Shown in pieces: positions 8,633 to 18,300 of a stretch of 21,949 nt of DNA. Each line of letters begins with the position of its first letter. Position 1 is the first letter of the stretch. The notes under the pieces were generated by a model. That model had not been told where the DNA came from. It saw nothing but the letters and a program-made list of their open reading frames with translations, and ran no database searches. Source of the stretch: Pelargonium nanum (taxonomy: Eukaryota > Streptophyta > Magnoliopsida > Geraniales > Geraniaceae); assembly GCA_036897485.1 (NCBI GenBank), contig JAYMTF010001672.1, positions 1 through 21,949 of the forward strand, written 5' to 3'. The translations under genes were made by a program, and so were the position numbers.

Positions 8633-8664
8633 AAAGTGGTGAGGAATTGGAATCCACTTTCCAA

Positions 8665-9680
8665 AACTTGGATTTTCTCTAGTAAGAGAAAAAAGTGACT
8701 TGCTTGGTTGGCCTTGGACCTTGGTCATAACATTTTTAAGGTAAGTAGAATAATACACACTTGAACCAATTATTGATTTGTGTCTACTCATGTAGAATTT
8801 TTTTTGGGGTGAGTTTTGAGCTAAACGCTAAAAGAAAAGATGCCTTTTGTGTTACGATACGAGAGTTTTGAGTATCATTCAGAACAAATTCTTTCGATTT
8901 TTTACTAATTGATTTCAAAGCAAAGATGCTCGAGAATGTGATGAGCTTTAATAAGGGCATCATTTTTCACAAGTTAACAAATATACCAATATAGTTGGTG
9001 TTTGTTTTTTTAGTAATTTAAGCAAGAGAAGAATTTGCAACCGCAACGTTGTTCGTTAGTACATACAATATTTCAACTGCGCGATTCAACACCGTTTATT
9101 TAAGATAAAAGTGAATTTCACATGGTTTTGTTCTAGGTTCTCTAAACATTCCTAGTCTAATGTTTTTCCTTTTTACTTATTGATTAATGTTTGAATCTTA
9201 TTTAAAAATTATTTGCTAACTCACAACATTTGTTTGTAGGTAACTTTTTACATGTACAAATAAGATTCTAAGGGACAAATCAACAAACAAAAATATACCT
9301 ATCTTCTAGGTCTCTCTGGTCTCAATTCCATCAAATCTTTATGGGAAAATTGAAATTAATATAAAAAATGGAACTATCATTTTTACATGTATAATATAAT
9401 TTTTGTCATAGGTTGCATACATATAATTTGATAAGTGAAATAGAGATAAGATAAAAAGGAGACATAAGAAAAGAGACACAAATGACTTGGCTTGTCTTTT
9501 TGGTCTTATAAATATAAGAAGACATGTGAAAGGAAATGGATTCCAATGGACTGAAACCAGTGAAACATACTTGGTTCAGTGGTTGGTGTTAAAGAGGTCA
9601 AAAAGACTTGGAAAAGAAAGAGAGGTCAGTCCACCATAAAGTATTGTTGTTGTAAAAGTTAACGTGTTTAAACTCACACG
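8665..9680. other. Intergenic DNA, distal promoter of the receptor kinase
   Basis: About 1 kb with no coding frame supported. Notable items are a perfect inverted repeat TCTTATA-AA-TATAAGA around 9505-9520 and a W-box core (TTGACC on the minus strand, 9596-9601). W-boxes bind WRKY factors and are common upstream of immune receptors, but a single copy is not significant. Confidence 0.4.
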
Positions 9681-9689
9681 TCTAATGAC

Positions 9690-10000
9690 CATGTTGCGTT
9701 GAAACACACACACGATATGTTAATTGTGTTGTTACAGGTCCAACACATATATTGCGCACGTTTAAGAGTATAACTGTCAATTAGTTCTAGTAACATATCA
9801 AACGTGTTGAGTCATGTTGTATAGAACATGTTGATTCTATAGTACAAAAAAGCGTCGGACCGTGTTCGTGTTAATCGTATTGTGTTGACAACCCATTTAA
9901 TTATCAGTCTAAATGTATCGTATTTGTGTTGAATTGTACAACAAACTATCAACATAACATTTATTGACACGCACACACGAACAATCAACTCTACCAGTAA
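9690..10000. mobile_element. Decayed repeat rich in CGTGTTG/CACG motifs
   Basis: Motifs such as AACGTGTTGAGTC, CCGTGTTCGTGTTAATCG, GTGTTGACAACCCATTTAATTATC and GACACGCACACACG recur in both orientations. This pattern resembles the CGTGTCGTGTTGACCCATTTAA-type degenerate DNA-transposon repeats common in plant genomes. No clear terminal repeats or target duplications remain. The assignment rests on resemblance only. Confidence 0.35.
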
Positions 10001-10107
10001 CCATGTGCATGTCATGCTGTGTTGTTGTTATGAAATGTGAACACTGAACAAAAAAGAGTAGAAAACAGATGGCACAAGCAGGGGAATGACTCTAAAAACA
10101 TGATACT

Positions 10108-10115
10108 TATAAATA
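10108..10115 (+). promoter_or_regulatory. TATA box of the receptor-kinase gene
   Basis: TATAAATA is in good context 514 bp upstream of the ATG and predicts a start near 10140. The leader that follows is C/T- and A-rich, as is common in plants. Confidence 0.5.
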
Positions 10116-10139
10116 TCAGCAACCACCAAGGCACAAACC

Positions 10140-10621
10140 ACAACAACAATCCATTTCTCTTGTCCTTTTGTCTCTCTCTCTCTCTCACAACTTCAATTTT
10201 CTTCACTTTCTTCTCTCATTTCACACTGTTCTCTTCTCTTCCCTCTCAACTCCACCACCTTTTCAAGAAACCATCAACTCTCTTTCTAGTTTCTTTCCTC
10301 CACAAACATGTTTTGATCTCAAGAAACCACTTGAAAGCCCAACACCTCCATCAAAGGTTGCTACAAGCTCACCTTCTTGTTGGGCTTTTTATGTGTGTAA
10401 ACTATTCTGAATTTGAGTTAGTCTCGTCATTTAACGCAACTGTATTGTTTGAGACTCGAGCTCGTAGTCTCTGACTCTGCCGGTTGATCCACGTGCTAGG
10501 TGTCACATATGAGGTGAGCTCTCAGAGTCTAAGAACCATCATCTTTTTTCTTTTCATTGCTTACCTTCTTGAATTTTCCTTAAATTCCAGTTCTACCCCT
10601 AGGGTTTGCTTAGCATAGCAT
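10140..10621 (+). promoter_or_regulatory. Long CT-rich 5' leader of the receptor kinase
   Basis: About 480 nt from the predicted start to the ATG, with a (TC)8 microsatellite at 10171-10186. At least two upstream ATGs occur (near 10308 and 10390), each opening only short frames. A palindromic G-box CACGTG lies at 10490-10495, within the predicted leader. If the true start is further downstream, this G-box would be a promoter element. An in-frame TAG at 10616-10618 just before the main ATG excludes an N-terminal extension. Confidence 0.4.
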
Positions 10622-13600
10622 ATGGCACTTGTTACTTCCTTCCATTTCTTGCTCAACTTCTTGTTGTTCTCTTCTCTATACTCAGTTTCTGCTCTGACCT
10701 CTGATGGGTTCACACTCTTGTCACTCTTGAGCCACTGGACTTCTGTGCCTCCTGAAATAGCTTCAACCTGGAATGCTTCAGATTCCACTCCTTGTAACTG
10801 GGTAGGAGTAGAATGTGACCAAAATGCCCCTTCTGTGGTTGCTCTAAACCTCTCTGGTTATGGGGTTTCTGGTCCTTTAGGACCTGAAATTGGCCACTTG
10901 AGGACCTTACAAACCCTTGATTTGAGAAGCAACAGTTTCTCTGCTCAGGTGCCATATCAGCTTGGCAATTGTAGTTTTCTTGAGTTCTTGGATCTCTCAG
11001 AAAATGGCTTCACTGGGTACATTCCTGATAGCTTCAAGAACCTGCAAAACTTGCAGTTCTTGGGTTTTTACTCCAATTTCTTGACTGGCTCAATACCCAA
11101 ATCTTTGTTTGAAATTCCAAATTTGGAGGAAATTTACTTGAACACAAACAATTTGAGTGGCTCAATTCCCTCAAATGTTGGGAATTCGAGCAAACTTTCG
11201 TATCTTTATCTATATGAGAATCAGCTCTCAGGGACAATCCCAAGCTCTATTGGGAATTGCTCTAAACTTGAGTTTCTTATTTTGAGCTACAACAAGTTGG
11301 TAGGAGCTTTGCCTCAGAGTCTAACAAGTCTAGAGAACATTGCTTATTTAGATGTTAGCCACAATAGTCTTGAGGGTCCAATACCTTTAGGTTTGGGAAA
11401 TTTGAAGAATTTGGGAACTTTGGATTTGGCCTACAATAAGCTTAGTGGAGACATTCCATTAGACATAGGAAACTGTAGTAGCCTCGTGGAATTTTCCGGT
11501 GCCTTTGCCGGTCTTGAGGGCTCTATACCATCTTCGTTCGGTCTCTTGGATAAGCTCACAACCCTTTACCTACCCAATAACCGGTTGTCCGGGAAAATCC
11601 CACCTGAGCTCGGGAAGTGCAAGTCCTTGGAAGACTTGCATTTGTACACTAACCAACTCGAGGGGGAGATTCCTAGTGAATTGGGTATGCTGAGTGAGCT
11701 TCGGGATCTCGAGTTGTTTGAGAACCATTTGAGTGGTGAGATCCCTATTAGCATTTGGAAGATTCAGAGTCTAGAAAACCTCACTGTGTATAGTAACAAT
11801 CTTTCCGGGAAGCTTCCTTCGGAGATGACGGAGCTCAAGAACCTGAAAGCTGTTTTCTTGTATAATAACCACTTTTTCGGAGACATACCTCAGGGTTTGG
11901 GAATCAATAGCAGCTTAGAGGAGTTGGATTTTTTTAATAACAAGTTCACGGGTGAAATCCCGGGGAACCTTTGCTCGGGGAGAAGATTAAGGCTCCTGGT
12001 TTTGGGTCTAAACCAACTTCAAGGAACCATACCTTCTGATGTGGGAAGCTGTTCGACACTCCACAGAGTGATCCTTAAACAGAACAATCTCACCGGAGCT
12101 CTTCCTGAATTCGGGAAAAACCCGAATCTTGATTTCTTCGACATCAGTAGTAACAACATCGATGGAGCAATCCCATCGAGTTTGGGGAATTGTACCAATC
12201 TCACATTCATCAACCTGTCCAAGAACAAGCTCTCGGGGATCATACCTAGTGAGTTGGGAAATCTCGTGATTCTCGAGTCTTTGAATCTTTCGCGCAACAA
12301 TCTCCAAGGTCCTTTACCATCTGAGCTGTCGAAATGTAACAAGTTGGACAAGCTTGATGTGGGGTTCAATATGCTGAATGGTTCGATTCCTTCAAGCTTG
12401 AGCAGCTGCGTGGATCTATCATCGTTGGTTTTGACAGAAAATCGTCTATCTGGTGGCATTCCAGCTTTCTTGTCGAAGCTCGAGAGGCTTTCAGATATGC
12501 AACTTGGTGGAAACTTGTTGGGAGGAGAGATACCATCAGAAATCGGAGCTATGCAGAATTTGTTCTACATGTTGAACCTTAGCAATAACGGGTTAGTGGG
12601 TAAAGTTCCTTTTGAGCTCGGGAAGTTGAGCAAGTTGCAGCAACTCGACATATCTCACAACAATCTCACAGGGAGTTTAGTGCCACTCGGAGAAACCCAT
12701 TCTTTAGTTGGACTCGACGTTTCTCACAATCTCTTCACCGGTCCTATACCAGATACACTCATGAAGTTGCTGAATTCATCGCCATCCTCGTTCTCTGGCA
12801 ATCCCGGTCTGTGTGTCAAATGTGGCTTCACTTGCGCCAGAAACAGCAACTTTGAGCTCAAGCCTTGTGATCATCAGTCAAAAAACCGAAAAGGCCTCAC
12901 TAGGGCAGAAGTTGGAGTCATAGCTCTCGTGTCATCACTGGTTCTTTGTTTCACGGTTTTTGGATTGGTTTACACGGTTTTCTTGTGCAAAAGATCAAGA
13001 CAGAAGGATCAAATGTCTTCCCTACTCTGCCAAGTGATGGAAGCTACCGAAAACCTAAGCGAAAAGCATGTCATCGGGAGAGGAGCTCATGGGACAATCT
13101 ACAAGGCCTCGTTGGACTCGGGAAAAGTGTATGCAGTAAAGAAGCTGGTTTTCTCGGGGCACAAGGGGGCGAGACAAAGCATGGATAGAGAAACGCAAAC
13201 AAGCGGGAAAATCAGGCACCGGAATCTGGTGAAGTTGGAGGATTTTTGGGTCGGGAAAGAACACGGCTTGATCTTGTACAAGTACATGGAAAATGGGAGT
13301 CTCTACGATGTTTTGCACGAGCTGAAACCACCACCTGTTCTTGAGTGGAATGTTCGTTACCGGATAGCTCTGGGAATCGCTCATGGATTGGCGTATTTGC
13401 ATTACGATTGCAGTCCCACAATTGTGCATCGGGATATCAAACCGGAGAACATACTGTTGGATTCTGATTTGGAGCCTCATATCTCTGATTTTGGCATTGC
13501 CAAGCTTCTGGTGGATCAGTCTGCTTCAGCAACACAATCCATCTCTGTTGCTGGTACACTTGGATACATAGCACCAGGTAAGCTTGTATTTATTTTGTAA

Positions 13601-14469
13601 ATTAGTTCTCTTTTTTGTGATCAAATTTTCCATGAATGCTACTTTTGTGCATCAGTTCACCATATTCTATTATTATAAGATGGTACTAGTGTTTTAGTAT
13701 TAGAAATCGGATTGGAAGTTGAATCAGTTAACCGGATCACCGATCGTGGCTGAACCGGTTAGACCGCGTGATATATAACCGGATCACCGATTGAGATCAA
13801 ACCGGTTTGACTGATTGATCTAATCGTTCGGTAACACTACTTGAAAGTAAGAAGGTGCTTCAAAGCTTAGTTAGAAATTTAGAATTGTTTGCTAAGAAAA
13901 ATAAGAAGAGATAATTTTTTTTATGAAAGGACTAAAAAGTATGAAACAATATGATAAAATAGGGGTAGAATTGGGAATATAATTTATGGATAGAAACCGA
14001 TTTCCAGACTTTTTACTATAATCGTAGCCCAACGATCCATGAATTAGCATATGTTTACATTTCTTTACTCTCAGCGTTTTGGTTCGATGAAATGTACTAA
14101 TTCACCCACTCATTCTGAGCAGAAAATGCATTCACGACTCTAAAGACCAAGGAATCGGATGTGTACAGCTATGGAGTTGTGTTGCTCGAGCTGATAACCC
14201 GAAAGAAGGCATTGGATCCATCGTTTGAGGATAGCAACATTGTGGATTCGGTTAGGTCTGTGTGGAGCAACACAGAAGACATTGGTAGAATCGTTGACTC
14301 GAGTCTACGAGATGAGCTGTTGGATTCGAGTATCATGGAGCAAGTTGTGGAGGTGCTCTTGGTGGCTTTGAGATGTACTGAGAAGGACCCGAAAAGTAGA
14401 CCAAATATGAGAGATGTTGTGAACCAGTTGGTACATGCAAGTGTCTCTAGGAGAGGCAAAAACAACTAG
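10622..14469 (+). CDS. PEPR: LRR receptor-like kinase, PEP receptor (PEPR1/PEPR2) type
   Basis: Two exons, 10622-13577 and 14123-14469, with a GT-AG intron splitting the Glu codon of the kinase APE motif (phase 1); 1,100 aa. Signal peptide 1-24 (cleavage near SVSA|LTS). The LRR N-cap has a CNWxGVEC motif, followed by about 27 plant-type LRRs of 24 residues, a C-terminal Cys-containing cap and a TM helix about 764-788 followed by CKR. The kinase is intact: GRGAHG loop from G819, K840 in YAVKK, HRD 936-938, DFG 956-958, APE 984-986. It is an RD-type active kinase. The family is LRR-XI; Arabidopsis PEPR1/2 are of similar length, bind Pep danger peptides outside the cell and signal with BAK1-type co-receptors. 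Assignment rests on matches such as MENGSLYDVLH, HRDIKPENIL and DELLDSS. The juxtamembrane segment is short. Orthology to PEPR1 versus PEPR2 is not resolved. Confidence 0.93.
13685..13841. mobile_element. Short MITE-like insertion in the kinase intron
   Basis: The segment is bounded by ACTAGTGTT (13685-13693) and AACACTACT (13833-13841), whose complement is AGTAGTGTT (8 of 9 matching). Inside are two exact copies of TAACCGGATCACCGAT (13729-13744 and 13776-13791, 47 bp apart) and two ACCGGTT palindromes. Such ACCGGTT-rich segments are typical of small plant DNA-transposon derivatives. No target duplication is confirmed. Confidence 0.45.
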
Positions 14470-14700
14470 CTTTGTGTATGTGCTATTTTCGATTTTGGTT
14501 GGTTTAGGTAATAGAATAGCCTTTGTTTGATATATGGATTTTCGAGTTTATCGAGTATGTATATGATCTCGAGTTTCAACAAGCGAGCAAAAGTTATATT
14601 CGTTGCACGCCAATTAAACAACCATTTTCATACCAAAATGAAAAAGATATGGTCAAATTCCCAAAAAGATAACACATACTAAAAACCAACTAATATCGTG
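14470..14700 (+). other. 3' UTR / downstream region of the receptor kinase
   Basis: AT-rich sequence follows the stop codon TAG. It contains U-rich and UGUA-like elements (GTATGTATATG near 14553) of the kind used in plant polyadenylation. No other gene is visible between here and the convergent EXO84 gene. Confidence 0.4.
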
Positions 14701-14708
14701 GCCGGGTG

Positions 14709-15005
14709 GAGTTGGCAATTTGGGTTTTAGGTTAGACCGATTTTAATTTTTTAAAACATAATTTGAATGAGAAAACAGTAAATTGTACCGGAAGTTAATA
14801 GAAAATACATTTTTAAAGACAAAATTGGAAAAAAATAGTTCAGATCAGTGTCAGTGAAAATGGGAACAATTGAACCAATCAGTTTAAGTCGGATCAGGTA
14901 AATCCACACATTTTATTTTACATGTAAAACCTGCAATCAGTTCAATTCGGCTTCAAGTTTAGCTTTGCCGACCCTTACCCGACCCAAAACCCGAGTTGTC
15001 AGCTC
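14709..15005. mobile_element. MITE-like element with imperfect 24-bp terminal inverted repeats
   Basis: The left end 14709-14732 (GAGTTGGCAATTTGGGTTTT start) matches the reverse complement of 14982-15005 at 19 of 24 positions. The interior is AT-rich with no coding capacity and GGGTC/GACCC-type motifs near the ends. Total length is about 297 bp, in the usual MITE range. It lies between two convergent genes. A target-site duplication was not found, and the superfamily is not assigned. Confidence 0.5.
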
Positions 15006-15333
15006 TCAGCTCTCGCTTCAAATGCATTTGGGAAGATGCAAGAAATGAAAAGGAACTCGAAACGAACCGTTAAAAGAATAATATCAATTCAGATACAGAT
15101 CTTCGAACAATGCAAACAACATTTACAAACTTTGATGCTTACTCAACCAGAGAATCAAAAGAATTCCTAAACATATGAATTGAATATGCAAAGCTCAACC
15201 TAATAGCAACGTCGGGTCAGGTACTAAAAGCGAGAAAATGTAACGGGAAAAAACTATGAATACAATGATCAGCATACAAAAGCATTGTCATTCATTTAGT
15301 TGTCTAATTTACAAAGTGAAAGCTACCTGGGAA
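15006..15333 (-). other. Probable 3' UTR of EXO84 and remaining intergenic DNA
   Basis: Reading on the minus strand after the stop at 15334, there are about 100-300 nt of AU-rich sequence with TGTATTCATAG and TTTTGTATGC strings suited to plant 3' end formation. No frame of interest and no structured RNA were noticed. Confidence 0.35.
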
Positions 15334-18300
15334 TTATAAGCTCCCGTGAGATTTGAAAGAAGAAACTGATTGTGCCGAGACAGAGGCAGTTGGGCTGTTT
15401 AGCTCCCGATCTCCGTTTATGGCCTTTGGTTTTCCGCTCAATCTGTCCATTGCTTCTTGACATATGTCGTTAAACCAGTCATCTTCCGGTAGTACACTGA
15501 AAGGGAAATTTAAAATTAGCTTTCATGATTGTATTGCATAGAAACAAATGCCGATTACACAACTACTAGTAAACAACTCATGCACATTGGTTGTGCAAGG
15601 ATTAATAAAGACTCAGATGCCTGGCAACAAATATTATCTCTATTCGTAGGAAGTCCTAGAGCTGGACATTTGAGTTTCGACTTTTTTATAGGGTTCGGAG
15701 TGACAGGCCAAACCTGAACCAGATCCGCAAGAGGTGTGGGTCTGTGCAGGTTTCGGATTGCATGTCGGGTCAGGTGGCGTGTTTCACATAGCAAATGTCT
15801 AGGTTGCCTGACCTGGCCCGCATTTCTTTCAATGGCCTTTTCTAAGCTAAATAAGAAATAATACAATAATGAAAAAAAGCAAGCATGGTCTTAGATTCTC
15901 TACATTTGCAACATACCCTATAAATCTTCTGCTTTGACTTTCAAATATTCTAAACCTGGCCCGAAAATTCATGGGTCTATTTTATGCTATTTGCTAAATA
16001 TGCGGGTTGGATTTCGGGTGTCCCAGGTATGGGTCCAAATTGCCAATGCTAGTTCTTGATAAGAAAAATTCTAAAAAGAGATTTTGAATCGTAGTAATTG
16101 CTCAAAGACAAAACAGTAGCATACCTATAGGGATCCATTCCAGTTGCAGCAAATGCTGACATAGCTTTAGATATGATCTCATTGACAACGCGATGCAAAT
16201 TCCGAGACAAGTACCGACCTTGGGAAGCGAAGCATATGACAAACTTCATATCTAAATAGAACTGCACGACATAACATGTGAAGAAGGGAATTTCAGTAAT
16301 TCAACAGATACAAAGCAAATCTATCTGAAATGTCACTTGATTTACATACCTGTTGTAGACCAAGAGGCCCTAGCGCCCTTGGACCTTCCTCGATATCATC
16401 CCAGAAGGTCTGATCTTCAGAAAGCCATAAGATGACAGTTTCTGTAAGTCTCATCATTAACAAAGTCGTAAATCTTCCTCTGCCTACAAACATATCAGCG
16501 GCTATAGTGGCCATTCTGTGAAGTTTAGTAAAAAGTTCCTGGAATGCACAAAATAAGAATTAAACATCAAAACCTGAGGAGTCAGTGAAGAATTTTTAAG
16601 AACAGACATTATGAAAGAAATTCAAGGACAGGATAGTCTTTTCCTTTTGGATCTAGATATTAGTGAATACAAGTGTGGAAATTTCAAGTAGTAGTAATTT
16701 TCAGCAAACAAAATCAACATTTTCGTATGTTGCACCGAGGAATTAAATATAAGCTTAATGTAGTACCTTTTTTACTTCAAGAGAATAAATCAAAATGCTT
16801 TAAAAGGATGTATTTAAGAAATATAATACAAATTGATCAATCATCATATGACATGATCTAAGCTCTAAGTTCTTCACTTAATGTAAGATGTGCTCTTAGC
16901 TCCGCACTATTAAACTTTAGGATGATAAGCAGATAAATAAAACTAATCACTTAAATAATAACAGATTCTAAAAGAGACGCAAATTAGATACTGACACAAG
17001 TCATTGTAAACTGAATTTTCACCGACTAACAATGTTACACACAGTAACGAAGCAAGAACGGATTTTAATGTTATGTACCTGGAATAATGGAGATGGAAAC
17101 CATTCTGGTTCAGTGACATTTCCATCCATGTTTATATACAAGTCTGCACTAAGATTGCTATCACCCTCCTCAGTGAAAATGAGATCTAGAGCATGTTGTC
17201 GACAGAAGGTATCTTTTAGCCTGTCAACTGAGCTGACAAGTCGCCTCTTCCATTCTCTTTGTTCAGGTTGACGATTTTGTCTATCTAATGGTCTTCTACG
17301 GAGATCATCCTTGTAATTAGCTTGAGTCACTGGAGAAAGTTTCATAGCGGCACGTGGAAGTAGTTCATCTGCTAACAATGATGCATTTGCTAATAATGCA
17401 ATCTGCTGCTCTTCAGTTTCAGCCATTCGGACAATTTTATTTGTAGAGCCTTCAAAATCTGCTTCTTCTTCCATTGAACCGGGTAATGCTTTTATTAGCA
17501 AGTTGACATACGAGCCAAACACCTGGAATAAACCTTCCAGTGTTTGACCTCCCAATTGCATACTTAAGAGTGGTCCAACATCCTCAAAGAAATCCTACAA
17601 AATCATGTATATAGATAAAAATGAATCGAAGTATTTAATCACCAGTATCGACTTCTTTTTCAGAATAAAGATCATTGAAAAGAAGACATACAATCAATTC
17701 GAAAATAAGCTTCAATAGAAGGGAGCAGAATGCATTATACAGAAGAGAAAGCAAGTGATAAACTGATAATCAGGTGCGCTCGACCTTAATTCTGAACATA
17801 ACACACAACACACACAGAACTCTGAACACATACGGCACATGTCCTTAAAAGTAGAAGATGCTAGGAAAAGATATGTTACCTGGACCATAAAATTAAATCG
17901 ATGGGCACTACTGGAAAGTTTGTATTGAAATGCTGTTGTAAGAGCAACGGAAGTACTAGAAGGCCTGCCGGATTGACGTGTACCCACTTGAGGGTATGTA
18001 AGCACCCAATCATCAGCAGCAGCCAGAGCAGCCGTACTCTCTTCTATTCGTTTCAAATTAGCATCTAATGCTTGTTCAACACTAGGCCTGAAAAGTTTTA
18101 AGAGAACGGGACAAAGAGCCAAGCCACGAGCCTCCAATAATGAACAATGACCTAAAGCTATTTGGACACACTCTGCAGCAGCTCTTAGACCTCCGGCAGC
18201 TGCTGATGATGCTAAAGCATGTCTTTTGACAAGAGAGGCAAAAGCCTCCGTCTGCTTTGTGGCCCACACCACTAGCTCAGAAGTGTAAGCTGGTTCTTTA

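Noticed and set aside
10037..10474. 145-codon plus-strand frame overlapping the receptor-kinase leader
   Set aside because: It starts upstream of the TATA box, translates CT repeats into Ser/Leu/Phe runs and matches nothing known. It is a by-product of the pyrimidine-rich leader.
12019..12459. 146-codon antisense frame inside the LRR region
   Set aside because: It is a shadow of the repetitive LRR codon pattern on the opposite strand; the sense frame is clearly coding.
16973..17078. Read-through of EXO84 exon 4 past FQ into VHNIKI
   Set aside because: A good GT donor at 17078 follows CAG, and exon 5 restores the conserved ELFTKLHRMA sequence.
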